Of a DNA stretch of 64,000 nucleotides, positions 1 to 8,620 are shown piece after piece (the first letter of the stretch is position 1; each line of letters starts with the position of its first letter). This DNA comes from Acidobacteriaceae bacterium (GTDB taxonomy: Bacteria > Acidobacteriota > Terriglobia > Terriglobales > Acidobacteriaceae). Position numbers and translations under genes: made by a program. The notes beneath the pieces were generated by a model that worked only from the letters and a program-made list of their open reading frames with translations, was not told the origin of the DNA and searched no databases. Where the stretch lies: contig JAOAPN010000012.1 of assembly GCA_025462885.1 (NCBI GenBank), forward strand, positions 310,001-374,000, written 5' to 3'.

Positions 1-181
1 TCCAAACCAGCGACGATACCAACTGCGCGGGCAGTCCCTTGGTGTAGGGGATCTTCGCTCCGAGGAGTTGCATATTGACGTGATTCATCAGGACGAAAAA
101 GATAGCCAAACCACGCAGGAGATCGACGCCATCGAGTCGCATCCCAATCGTCCGGGGCTTGTTCCACCTATCTGCGGCCAT
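1..181 (-). CDS. Acyltransferase family 3 protein, N-terminal part (runs off the window)
   Basis: Read on the minus strand, the frame starting at ATG 181 encodes an N-terminus with 'RLDGVDLLRGLAIFFVLMNH', which matches the first membrane helix and the conserved R-x10-H pattern of OafA/YrhL-type acyltransferase 3 proteins. These are multi-helix inner-membrane enzymes that acylate sugars of the envelope or of secondary metabolites. Only about 60 residues are inside the window. The start lies 25 bp after the hemW stop on the same strand, so the two genes may be co-transcribed. The substrate cannot be told from this fragment. Confidence 0.75.
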   Translation of the reverse strand, partial: MAADRWNKPRTIGMRLDGVDLLRGLAIFFVLMNHVNMQLLGAKIPYTKGLPAQLVSSLVW

Positions 182-206
182 ATCTGATTGTGCCTGTAAC
201 GGACAC

Positions 207-1469
207 TCAGGCGGGAGTGGCGATGAGGAGACGGCTGAAGACCTCGTTGGATACCAGACGCCCATGGTCGGTCAGGGCGATCCGGTCCGCCGTGTGACGG
301 AGCAGGCCGGCATCGCAGAGTTCTTCTATAGCGGGGAGTGCCTGTTCGACCAGGGTTTTGCCGAAGTGATCTCGAAGGGAGGCAAGGCTGACACCCTCGT
401 TGAGACGGAGGCCGAGGAAGAGAGACTCTTCAAACGCCTCCGGCTCAGTAATGAGGTCTGCATCAGGAGTTGGAAGAGCTGGCGAGATCGGCGGGGCAGG
501 TTCTTTGTAGAGAGGCAGGGACGCGGTTGCGAGATGGGCTTCAGAGTCAGAATCAGCAGAGTACAGATCGAGATCGCTGGTGTTGCAGAAACGCATCGCT
601 CCGGTCGAGGTTGCGAGCATCGAGTGGGCGTCGAGACCGAAGCCCAGGTACGGATCGCGATGCCAGTACTTGATGTTGTGGCGCGAACGGTGGCCTGCGC
701 GGGCGAAGTTGGAGATCTCGTACTGATGGATGCCGGCAGCGGAGAGGCGCTTGCAAGCGAGTTGATACCAGTCCGCGGCGTCGTCCTCGGAGGGCACGGT
801 TGCGGCGCTGTAGCGGGTTCCGGCGGCTAGCATCTCGCGGCCGAGGCGGGAGTCTTCGTCGACCTCCAGCATGTAGAGGCTGATATGCGGTACGCCCGAT
901 GCGATGGCCATGTCGAACGATTCGAGCCAGCTCTGCTCCGTCTGGTGGGGCAGGCCGACGATCAGGTCGAGGCTTAGATTTTCAATCCCGGCAGCGCGCA
1001 GACGGGTGATCTCGTCGAGGCACATCGCGCGGGTGTGGAGACGGCCGATGGCGGCGGACTCGCGATCGACGAAGGACTGGACGCCAAGGCTGACGCGATT
1101 GAGTCCCTGGCTGAGAAGTTCGGCCAGCGTAGCGTCGGAGAGCTGACCGGGAGCGCATTCCAACGTGATCTCGGCGGTCGGGCTGATGGCGAATTGTTCG
1201 CGGAGTGTCGTGAAAAACTGCCGCAGGTGCGAGGGCGATAGGAGGCTCGGCGTACCGCCACCGAAGTAGAGGGTGTCGACTTCAATTTTATTCGGAAGAA
1301 CTGCGCCAAGGTTCTGGGCAGTGATGGGGATGGCAGCTATCTCCTGGCAGAGGCGGTCGATATAGCGGTCCATGCGGCGCGGCGCAAAGGCTCCCGAGGC
1401 AAAGTTGCAGAAGGTGCACTTCGCCTTGCAGAACGGGACCGAGATGTAGATGCCGAGTGGAGTCGCCAT
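207..1469 (-). CDS. hemW: HemW-type radical SAM protein (heme chaperone, HemN-like)
   Basis: The 420-residue protein has the radical-SAM cluster motif C14-x3-C18-x2-C21 followed by Asn-Phe, the HemW version; true HemN coproporphyrinogen dehydrogenases have a fourth nearby Cys. A GGGTPS motif lies near residues 70-75, and the later 'RHNIKYW' and 'YLGFGLDAHS' segments are typical of the HemW/HemN family. HemW binds heme and a [4Fe-4S] cluster and is thought to deliver heme to respiratory proteins in the cytoplasm. It is often misannotated as oxygen-independent coproporphyrinogen III oxidase. It is transcribed divergently from the DUF1223 gene. Length is normal for the family. Confidence 0.9.
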   Translation of the reverse strand: MATPLGIYISVPFCKAKCTFCNFASGAFAPRRMDRYIDRLCQEIAAIPITAQNLGAVLPNKIEVDTLYFGGGTPSLLSPSHLRQFFTTLREQFAISPTAEITLECAPGQLSDATLAELLSQGLNRVSLGVQSFVDRESAAIGRLHTRAMCLDEITRLRAAGIENLSLDLIVGLPHQTEQSWLESFDMAIASGVPHISLYMLEVDEDSRLGREMLAAGTRYSAATVPSEDDAADWYQLACKRLSAAGIHQYEISNFARAGHRSRHNIKYWHRDPYLGFGLDAHSMLATSTGAMRFCNTSDLDLYSADSDSEAHLATASLPLYKEPAPPISPALPTPDADLITEPEAFEESLFLGLRLNEGVSLASLRDHFGKTLVEQALPAIEELCDAGLLRHTADRIALTDHGRLVSNEVFSRLLIATPA

Positions 1470-1585
1470 GATTCGATGAGCCGGGAGTCGCGCTTCCCTG
1501 CTCTTCCGATTGTTTCATGGAGATTCGCTTCGCGGGTTGTATCCGACGGGCTGATAGCAGCGTCTGATAGGGGAGGTACGAAGCA

Positions 1586-2389
1586 ATGAAGAAACTTTGG
1601 TCTGTGTGCATGGCGGTGGTATTCATTCTGGCTGGCTTGATTGCGGTTGGGCAGAGCCAGATGAACCGGCCGCGGACTCCGGTGCTGGTGGAGCTGTTTA
1701 CCTCGGAGGGATGTTCGAGCTGTCCTCCGGCGGATGCAATCCTCGCCAAACTGGAGCGAGATCAGCCCATCGCCGGCTCTGAGATCATCGTCCTGAGCGA
1801 GCATGTGGACTACTGGGATGGCCTCGGCTGGCACGACCGCTTCTCGTCCCACGCTCTGACGGAACGGCAGAACGCCTACGGTCAGCGCTTTGGGCTGGAG
1901 AGCGTCTATACGCCACAGATGGTGGTCGATGGCGTTTCGCAGTTTATTGGCAATGACGCGGGAAAGGCGCAGCGTGCTGCCGCTCAGGCGGGACAGACGG
2001 GTAAGATCGAGCTGAAAATTTCCGGAGTGACAGTGGATGGGCGCAAGGTCTCGGGCGCGATTACGGGCGGAGCTGCTGGACAGCTCAAAGGCGATCTCTA
2101 CGCGGCGCTGGTCGATCCGACGGCCGTGACGCAGGTGAAGGCGGGCGAAAACGGCGGGCGGCAACTGAATCATGTGGGCGTGGTGCGGTCGCTGCAGCGG
2201 ATCGGCAGCGTCCAGGAGCTGGCAAGTGGCCCGGTCCGGTTCGTCCTGGCCGCCCCCGCCGATGCTATTCCGGGTAAAGAACGGATTGTCGTCTTCGCTC
2301 AGAAGACCGGAACGGGCACGATCCTTGGTACGGCGCTTGCGCAGGTTGCAGGGCATGAACAGACCATTGGAATTGCGGCAGTTCGCTAA
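1586..2389 (+). CDS. Secreted DUF1223 (thioredoxin-like fold) protein
   Basis: This 267-residue protein has a basic N-terminus and a hydrophobic stretch (about residues 4-24) that reads as a signal peptide or membrane anchor. 'LVELFTSEGCSSCPPAD' follows, with a CxxC pair at C43/C46. This is the hallmark of DUF1223, a family with a thioredoxin-like fold and no settled function, probably acting in envelope redox chemistry. The start is supported by GGAGG about 10 nt upstream. It stands alone between divergent hemW and the ABC transporter gene 47 bp downstream, which runs the same way and could share its transcript. Confidence 0.85.
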   Translation: MKKLWSVCMAVVFILAGLIAVGQSQMNRPRTPVLVELFTSEGCSSCPPADAILAKLERDQPIAGSEIIVLSEHVDYWDGLGWHDRFSSHALTERQNAYGQRFGLESVYTPQMVVDGVSQFIGNDAGKAQRAAAQAGQTGKIELKISGVTVDGRKVSGAITGGAAGQLKGDLYAALVDPTAVTQVKAGENGGRQLNHVGVVRSLQRIGSVQELASGPVRFVLAAPADAIPGKERIVVFAQKTGTGTILGTALAQVAGHEQTIGIAAVR

Positions 2390-2436
2390 ATCGGAATCCG
2401 GGGCGGTTCTCTGCCATCTAAAATGGAGATAACCGC

Positions 2437-4458
2437 ATGGCTGACGAAACAAAACTGAAGGTCGCAGAAAAAGCCGGCTCTAAAAAAGCCGAAGACTCGG
2501 GCAAAAAGCCCGCGCACGATGACGACGTCGTTGGAAAGGCCTACGACGGCCGCCTGATGCGGAGGTTGCTGACCTATCTGCGCCCTTACAAGCTTCAGAC
2601 GGCGTTCTCCGCGTTCGCCATTTTGTTCAAGGCCGGAAGCGACGTGCTCGGACCATATCTCGTCAAGGTGGCGGTAGACACTTATATGTCCGACGCTGCG
2701 CTGTCGCGAAACGGCGGGGTTGTCGACAAGGTCACGCACGGTAACTGGCTGGTGCGGCACCTCAGCACCACGCCGATGACCGGCATCATGGAGCTGGCGG
2801 TTCTCTATCTCGGAACCCTGCTGCTGACTTACGCACTCGAATTCCTACAGACCTACCTGATGCAGTGGACCGGGCAGAAGATCATGTTCGACCTGCGCAG
2901 CCAGATCTTCCGGCACATCCAGCAGATGCATCCCGGCTTCTTCGACCACAACCCGGTCGGCAAGCTGGTGACTCGCGTGACCTCCGACGTCGATGCGCTC
3001 AACGAGATGTTTACCTCGGGCGTGCTCGCGATCTTCGAGGACGTCTTCGTGCTGCTGTTCATCGTCATCATCATGCTGCGGATGAACTGGCCGCTGGCCC
3101 TGCTGACACTGGCGGTGCTGCCGCTGATCCTGTACGCAACGAAGGTCTTTCGTAAGTACGTCCGCGAGAGCTACCGGCGCATCCGCTCAGCCATTGCAAA
3201 GATCAACACCTACATGCAGGAGCACGTGAGCGGTATGGCGATCGTGCAGCTCTTCGGCCGCGAGCAGGTCGCATACGACGACTTCAAATCCATCAACCGG
3301 CTGCACATGGATGCGTTCAAGGACGCCATCCTGGCCTACGCTCTCTACTACCCGGTAGTGGAGCTGCTGAGTTCAATCGCAATCGCGATGGTGATCTGGC
3401 GCGGCGGCTTCGGCGTACTGGGCAACACCGTCAGCCTGGGTGTTCTGATCGCCTTTATGCAGTACGCCCAGCGGTTCTTCCGTCCCATCCAGGACCTGAG
3501 CGAAAAGTACAACATTCTACAGGCGGCGATGGCGGCCAGCGAGCGCGTCTTCAAGCTGCTGGATTCGGAGCCTGAGATCGTTTCGCCCCCTTCCCCAATC
3601 GACGGGGATAAGTCGGGACGCGTCGAGTTCCGCAACGTATGGTTCACGTATCAGACGCTTGATGAGGCACAAAAAGAGCGGGTGGCGACTGCCAGTGAAG
3701 CGGAACTCGCAGGGTTTGCCGATATCGAGTGGATCCTCTGCGGCGTCAGCTTCGTCGTCGATCCCGACGAGACTGCGGCGATCGTCGGACACACCGGCGC
3801 GGGCAAGACCACCATTACCGGGCTGATGATGCGCTTCTACGATGTTCAGCGGGGAGAAATTCTTGTTGATGGCGTGGATGTCCGCGAGCAGGATCTGAGA
3901 GCGCTGCGCAGGCGCTTTGGCGTCGTCCTGCAGGATCCTTTCCTGTTCACCGGAACGATCTCGGACAACATTCGGCTGGGCTCAAAGTGGATCACCGACG
4001 AGCAGTTGCAGCAGGCGGCGGACGACGTGAACGTGGGCGACTTTATCCGGTCGCTGCCACTTCAGTTTCAGGAGCCGGTACGGGAACGCGGCGCGACACT
4101 GTCGACAGGGCAGAAGCAGTTGATCAGCTTCGCTCGTGCGCTGGCGCATGCTCCCGGCATTCTGATCCTCGATGAAGCGACCTCCTCGGTCGATACCGAG
4201 ACCGAGATGCGCGTCCGCCTCGCCCTCTCGAAGATGATCACGGGCCGGACCTCGATCCTGATCGCTCATCGGCTCTCGACCATCCAGCGGGCGGATACCA
4301 TTCTGGTCATGCATAAAGGCCAGTTGCGTGAGCGCGGGACGCATCAGGAGTTGCTGACGCAGCGCGGCCTTTACTGGAAGCTGTATCAATTGCAATATCG
4401 GGATCAGGAGTTGGGTGCGGAAATCGCGGCTGGGCTGGAGCCGATTACAGCGGACTAG
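2437..4458 (+). CDS. ABC exporter with fused membrane and ATPase domains (MsbA/MdlB type)
   Basis: This is a 673-residue half-transporter. A charged, lysine-rich N-terminal extension of about 40 residues precedes a six-helix ABC transmembrane domain (about residues 50-350). The nucleotide-binding domain has Walker A 'GHTGAGKTT' near residue 450, a Q-loop 'VVLQDPFLF', the signature-like 'LSTGQKQ' near 555 and Walker B 'ILILDEATSSVD' near 575, then the H-loop 'IAHRLST'. A roughly 30-residue insert between the linker and Walker A ('DEAQKERVATASEAELAGF') is longer than usual. Such proteins flip lipids, peptides or drugs out of the cytoplasm as dimers; the substrate is unknown. GGAG precedes ATG 2437. 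The 3' end overlaps the convergent YdeI-like gene by 14 bp. Confidence 0.9.
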   Translation: MADETKLKVAEKAGSKKAEDSGKKPAHDDDVVGKAYDGRLMRRLLTYLRPYKLQTAFSAFAILFKAGSDVLGPYLVKVAVDTYMSDAALSRNGGVVDKVTHGNWLVRHLSTTPMTGIMELAVLYLGTLLLTYALEFLQTYLMQWTGQKIMFDLRSQIFRHIQQMHPGFFDHNPVGKLVTRVTSDVDALNEMFTSGVLAIFEDVFVLLFIVIIMLRMNWPLALLTLAVLPLILYATKVFRKYVRESYRRIRSAIAKINTYMQEHVSGMAIVQLFGREQVAYDDFKSINRLHMDAFKDAILAYALYYPVVELLSSIAIAMVIWRGGFGVLGNTVSLGVLIAFMQYAQRFFRPIQDLSEKYNILQAAMAASERVFKLLDSEPEIVSPPSPIDGDKSGRVEFRNVWFTYQTLDEAQKERVATASEAELAGFADIEWILCGVSFVVDPDETAAIVGHTGAGKTTITGLMMRFYDVQRGEILVDGVDVREQDLRALRRRFGVVLQDPFLFTGTISDNIRLGSKWITDEQLQQAADDVNVGDFIRSLPLQFQEPVRERGATLSTGQKQLISFARALAHAPGILILDEATSSVDTETEMRVRLALSKMITGRTSILIAHRLSTIQRADTILVMHKGQLRERGTHQELLTQRGLYWKLYQLQYRDQELGAEIAAGLEPITAD

Positions 4459-5122
4459 CCTTAGCGATTCGGAGAACGTGTTCAATGGCTTTATCGACTC
4501 GCCTGGCTCGGGCTTCGGGACTTTGATAGTGGAAGATCCCCATCAGGTGTGAGCGCCGCTGCGTGAGAGTCATCGCCTGCCATCCTTTGCGCGCGGCGGG
4601 GTGTTCACGGAAGGCGAGTTCAAGGATCGGAGGAGGCACTTTTTCGCCTTCCATGGTAAGCATTAGCCGCTCGGCGATCTGTTCGGCGCGGCGCTGGCGG
4701 GATTCGGATGATTTGACCCCTTCAATCCATTTGGCGATCTCGTAGCGGGTGGATTCGCTCAGACCGCTGAACCATTTGGAGAGCGCCTTCTCTGTCTTGA
4801 GTAGTTTGGCAAGTTCGACTGGAATAGTCGGGGCGCGTGCCTCAAGATCGGGGCGGATGGTGAAGTCAACCTGCGCACCCACCTTCGCTGACGCGGCCTT
4901 CTGCATCTTCTTGTTGACCAGCACGAAGTGTCCGCCGCGGTTTGGACTGGAAAAGAGCGAAGTGCGGAAGACCTCGCCGCCAACCTCCACCTGGACGCGG
5001 AGCCGCACCATGGTCTTCCACGCGGCCTCAACGTCAAAGGGCACGCGGGCGATCACCCAGCCGAGATTGCCGGAGAGCGGTTCAAGGACAGCGCGAAATC
5101 GCCTGAGGGTGTTGACGGCCAT
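4445..5122 (-). CDS. YdeI/OmpD-associated family protein with DUF1905-like N-terminus
   Basis: The 225-residue product starts at ATG 5122 ('MAVNTLRRFRAVLEPL'). The first half resembles DUF1905 ('VEVGGEVFRTSLF', 'FVLVNKKMQKAA', 'VDFTIRPD'). The second half has the YdeI/OmpD-associated helical pattern, with 'LSESTRYEIAKWIEGVKS' and an Arg-rich helix 'ESRQRRAEQIAERL'. The open frame runs much further upstream, but that part overlaps lpxB and lacks family character. Function of the family is not established. The gene converges with the ABC exporter and is divergent from lpxB with almost no intergenic space. Confidence 0.8.
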   Translation of the reverse strand: MAVNTLRRFRAVLEPLSGNLGWVIARVPFDVEAAWKTMVRLRVQVEVGGEVFRTSLFSSPNRGGHFVLVNKKMQKAASAKVGAQVDFTIRPDLEARAPTIPVELAKLLKTEKALSKWFSGLSESTRYEIAKWIEGVKSSESRQRRAEQIAERLMLTMEGEKVPPPILELAFREHPAARKGWQAMTLTQRRSHLMGIFHYQSPEARARRVDKAIEHVLRIAKASPL

Positions 5123-5155
5123 GCAGACTCCTCGGGAAGAATCTACACTGGAACC

Positions 5156-6376
5156 ATCGAGATACGAACCAATCCGACCATTTTTCTCTCCGCCGGCGAG
5201 GCCAGCGGGGATCAGTACGGCGCGCAGTTGATCTCCGAACTGCGTGAGCGAATACCGGGAGCTCAGTTTTTTGGTCTGGGCGGAACGAAGATGGAGGCCG
5301 CAGGACAGCAGCGCGTCGTCCGTGCCGAGGATGTGGCGGTCATGGGGATCACCGAGGTGATCCTGCATATGCCGAAGATTTATGGAAAGTACCGGCAGCT
5401 CGTCGGATCCTTCAAGGCACGGCGTCCCAACGTCGCAGTGCTGATCGATTTCCCCGACGTGAACTTCCGGCTGGCAAAGGAACTGAAAAAGCTGGGCATA
5501 CCAGTGGTGTGGTTCGTGAGCCCGCAGCTTTGGGCCTGGAAGCGGAGTCGCCTGCGGTGGGTGCAGGAGCGGGTCGCCCGGATGATGGTGATCTTTCCGT
5601 TTGAGGAATCCTTTTACCGTGCCCGAGGAGTGGTCGCCGAATTTGTGGGGCATCCGTTGGCGGAGGTGGCTTTGCCGGGTGGTTCGCGAGAGGAGTACGC
5701 CGCCCGTTATGGGCTGGATGCGGTGAAACCATGGGTTGCGCTGCTTCCGGGCAGCCGCCGTAAGGAGGTTGTGGCGAACCTCGGCGAGATGCTGGAGGCC
5801 GCGAAAGAGCTGCATCGTCTCGCCAAGCCAGCGTGCGAGTTTCTGCTTCCAGTCGCTTCAACGCTCGATAAAGCATGGGTGGAGGAGCAGATTGGCCTGA
5901 AGGCTGGCTCTCCCCGGGTCGTTGCGGTAGACGATTCCCGCGAAGCGATGTTCCATGCTCGGGCCAGTATCGTGGCGAGCGGGACGGCGACCGTACAGGC
6001 GGCAATCATCGGAAATCCATTCGTGGTGGTCTATCGTGTCTCGGATATGACATTCCGGGTGGCGAAGCGGCTGGTTCGGTATCCGGCGGAAATTCCGGCG
6101 CAGAAGGATTCTGCCGGACATCTGCCTGTCGGCATGGTGAATCTGATTGCCGGGTGCAGGGTGGTGCCGGAGTTTTTGCAGGAGCGCTTCACCGGGGCGA
6201 ACCTCGCGGCTGCGCTCTCCCCCCTGCTAGCCGACAGTCCTGAACGGGCGAAGATGATTGCCGATCTGGCGGAGGTTCGGGCGAAGCTGCTTCTGGAGGT
6301 TGGTTTAGCGGGACGCAAGACGGCGATTCAGCGGGTAGCAAGTGCGGTGGAAGGACTGCTTCAGGGCTCGTCTTGA
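5156..6376 (+). CDS. lpxB: Lipid-A-disaccharide synthase LpxB (start codon unclear)
   Basis: The protein has the LpxB pattern throughout: 'IFLSAGEASGDQYGAQL' at the N-terminus, 'FGLGGTKMEAAG', 'PNVAVLIDFPDVNFRLAK', 'SPQLWAWKRSR', 'FPFEESFY', 'FVGHPLAE', 'LLPGSRRKEV' and 'SGTATVQAAI'. LpxB is a GT19 glycosyltransferase that joins UDP-2,3-diacylglucosamine and lipid X to form lipid A disaccharide at the inner membrane. The core should start about 11-13 residues before SAGEASGD, but no ATG, GTG or TTG lies there; in frame only ATC (5156) and ATA (5162) are well placed. The next upstream ATG is at 4928 and would add 76 residues overlapping the divergent YdeI-like gene. I use 5156 as the practical boundary. 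Confidence 0.85.
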   Translation: MEIRTNPTIFLSAGEASGDQYGAQLISELRERIPGAQFFGLGGTKMEAAGQQRVVRAEDVAVMGITEVILHMPKIYGKYRQLVGSFKARRPNVAVLIDFPDVNFRLAKELKKLGIPVVWFVSPQLWAWKRSRLRWVQERVARMMVIFPFEESFYRARGVVAEFVGHPLAEVALPGGSREEYAARYGLDAVKPWVALLPGSRRKEVVANLGEMLEAAKELHRLAKPACEFLLPVASTLDKAWVEEQIGLKAGSPRVVAVDDSREAMFHARASIVASGTATVQAAIIGNPFVVVYRVSDMTFRVAKRLVRYPAEIPAQKDSAGHLPVGMVNLIAGCRVVPEFLQERFTGANLAAALSPLLADSPERAKMIADLAEVRAKLLLEVGLAGRKTAIQRVASAVEGLLQGSS

Positions 6377-6589
6377 TCCTCTAATGATGAAAGAAGTCGG
6401 CTTGTGGCCGAAATGCCACGGGAAGCGTCTAACATTGCGACGGTAGTTGCCTCAGGTAGTTAGCAGAGGTAAGTGATTCGGGCTGAAGCGCTTCTGGATG
6501 GACTTGTTGTTGGATAGAGTGGCTGGCTGGATGCCATTCCGACGTCGCTTTCACCGCTGTAGGATGGATTTCTGAGGATTTGAGCCAGC

Positions 6590-8575
6590 ATGTATTCCCT
6601 TCCCCGCACTCTTCGCGCTCCGGCTGCGACACTTTTTGCAATGGCACTGGCGACGGTCTCGGCGTGGGCTGCGCCTGCGAAGGTACAGATGCAGATCACT
6701 GGCTACGTGATCAACGCCGACCTGGATCCTGCGGCGAACAAGCTCTCGGCGACTGCGGCGGTGACGTTCACCGCGCTCGACGACCTGAACAGCGTTACCT
6801 TTGAGCTGAACAATGGTTTGCAGGTCACGAAGCTGACCGATGCGACCAACAAGCCGCTCCAGTCCGAACGGCTGACGACCACCTCCACGGTGCGTATTAC
6901 GCTGGCCAATCCCCTGCCGAAGGGTACAACCACCACCTATAACTTCGAGTACTCCGGGGCACTGACCGGATCGGATACCAGCCCGGTGGAAGGCATCAAG
7001 CTGGCGGCGGTCGCCGAACCGATCAGCATCCTGCTCTACGCCGGCCGATGGTTTCCGATGACGGGGCTGTTCACGAATCGCTTTACGGCGGAGATGCATA
7101 TCCGCGTTCCGTCCGACCAGCGCGTGGTTGGAAGCGGCGCGGGCGGGCAGAAGAGTATCCCCGGCAATCGCACCGAATACAGCTTCAACTGGACGAAGCC
7201 TGGGTTCCCAGGGACGATCGTTGCGGGCAAGTTCCTGGAGCCGATCAGCGCGCCGGGCATCAGCAACATTAAGGTGTATGTCACGGAGGCACGGAAGGCG
7301 GGGGCGATCGACTTTGCGCAGACGGCGGCGAAGGAGTTTGAGTTTATGACGACTTCGTTCGGGCAGCCGGAGTCGGGGCGCATCAATATAGTGGAGCTGC
7401 CGGATGACTCTGTTTCGGCGGCGTGGGCTCCGGAGATTGCGGCCATCGGGGGGCGGCGCATCGTCGACCACAATAGCCAGCGGCTTCTGGCCAATACGCT
7501 GGCTCGGCAGTGGTGGGGCAGCGAGATCTCTCCCGCGACCTTGAACGATGCCTGGATCACGAATGGCATGTCGCGTTATGCAGAGATGATGTACGTCGAA
7601 GATGCCTCGGGCAAGACGGCGTTCCAGACTGCGGTGACGGACGTCTCCGCCGGCGCGCTGGCGTACGATACGGAGCCGCTGACGACGCTGGGGCGAATCG
7701 ATCCCTTTTCCCCGCAGTTCCAGTCCATGACGCTGGAGAAGGGCGCGATGGTCTTCCACATGCTCCGATGGGAGATGGGGGATGAGGTCTTCCTGAAGTT
7801 TTTGCGTGGACTGCTGTCGCAATATACCGATAAGAGCGTCCGCAGCAGTAACGTGGAGACGGTCGCCCAGGCACAGGCCAATATGCAGTTCGGACCGTTC
7901 TTCGCGCAGTGGATCGACGGGACGGGCGCTCCGCAGTTTACGAATAAATTCACTGTATTCCGGCTGGGAAATAATAAAGGCTTTCGAACAGTTGGCTCGA
8001 TCGACCAGGACCTCGATCTTTTCCGGATGCCAGTTGAACTGCGGATCGAGACAGACGGTAAGACCGAGATCCGCCGCGTCGATGTGACGGGCATGGAGTC
8101 GCAATACTCCATCGAGACCTTCGGGCGGCCGCGCCGTATCGGGATCGATCCGCAGAACTGGTTGTTGAAGAGCACCCCGGATCTTGCCGTGCGAGTTGCC
8201 GTCCTGCGTGGGCAACAGCAGGTCGCGCAGGGTGACCTTACTGCCGCTCTGATCGAGTACCAGAAGGCTTTGGACGCAAACAAGAACAGCTCGCTTGCCG
8301 CGTACCGGATCGGGGAGATCTTCTTCATGCAGAGGAACTATCAGTCGGCGGCGAACTCTTTCCGCGATGCGCTGCGCGGTGATGGCGATCCGAAGTGGGT
8401 CGAGGTCTGGAGTCACATTGAGTTGGGCCGGATCTTCGACGTGACCGGTCAGCGGGACCGTGCCGTTAATGAGTACCGCCTGGCTGTCCAGACAAACGAC
8501 AACACCCAGGGCGCTGTGAATGAGGCTCGTGCGCTGATGCAGAAGCCTTATACGCGGGAACGGGCGGATAACTAA
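6590..8575 (+). CDS. Secreted M1-peptidase-like protein lacking the zinc-binding motif, with TPR-like tail
   Basis: This 661-residue protein has a signal peptide (about residues 1-28) and an M1 N-terminal beta-domain ('NADLDPAANKLSATAAVTF'). A gluzincin-like domain follows, and then a TPR-like C-terminus (about 543-650, 'ALIEYQKALDANKNSSLA', 'GEIFFMQRNYQSAANSF'). Where active M1 enzymes have HExxH, this protein reads 'LLANTLARQWWG' (about residues 298-309). The later WLNEG...E segment reads 'WITNGMSRYAE'. Both His ligands and both Glu residues are therefore missing, so peptidase activity is not expected. It probably acts as a periplasmic binding or scaffolding protein. GAGG precedes the ATG. 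It converges with the permease pair, 20 bp away. Confidence 0.82.
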   Translation: MYSLPRTLRAPAATLFAMALATVSAWAAPAKVQMQITGYVINADLDPAANKLSATAAVTFTALDDLNSVTFELNNGLQVTKLTDATNKPLQSERLTTTSTVRITLANPLPKGTTTTYNFEYSGALTGSDTSPVEGIKLAAVAEPISILLYAGRWFPMTGLFTNRFTAEMHIRVPSDQRVVGSGAGGQKSIPGNRTEYSFNWTKPGFPGTIVAGKFLEPISAPGISNIKVYVTEARKAGAIDFAQTAAKEFEFMTTSFGQPESGRINIVELPDDSVSAAWAPEIAAIGGRRIVDHNSQRLLANTLARQWWGSEISPATLNDAWITNGMSRYAEMMYVEDASGKTAFQTAVTDVSAGALAYDTEPLTTLGRIDPFSPQFQSMTLEKGAMVFHMLRWEMGDEVFLKFLRGLLSQYTDKSVRSSNVETVAQAQANMQFGPFFAQWIDGTGAPQFTNKFTVFRLGNNKGFRTVGSIDQDLDLFRMPVELRIETDGKTEIRRVDVTGMESQYSIETFGRPRRIGIDPQNWLLKSTPDLAVRVAVLRGQQQVAQGDLTAALIEYQKALDANKNSSLAAYRIGEIFFMQRNYQSAANSFRDALRGDGDPKWVEVWSHIELGRIFDVTGQRDRAVNEYRLAVQTNDNTQGAVNEARALMQKPYTRERADN

Positions 8576-8580
8576 GGCAG

Positions 8581-8620
8581 GATCGAAGCCTTGCGCTACT
8601 CGTAGCGCAAGGCTTCGATC
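8581..8620. repeat. Perfect 19-bp inverted repeat with 2-nt loop over the 3' end of a permease gene
   Basis: Bases 8581-8599 are exactly complementary to 8602-8620, with only TC between them. The repeat starts 6 bp after the stop of the M1-like gene and includes the stop codon (8596-8598) and last codons (A-L-R-Y-E) of the convergent permease gene. There is no T-run, so it is not a standard intrinsic terminator. It could stabilise both 3' ends or stop convergent transcription. Confidence 0.75.

Noticed and set aside
6551..8416. A 621-residue minus-strand open frame
   Set aside because: Antisense to the M1-like gene, with Arg/His-rich composition and no domain. The plus-strand gene has a signal peptide, a ribosome binding site and family motifs.
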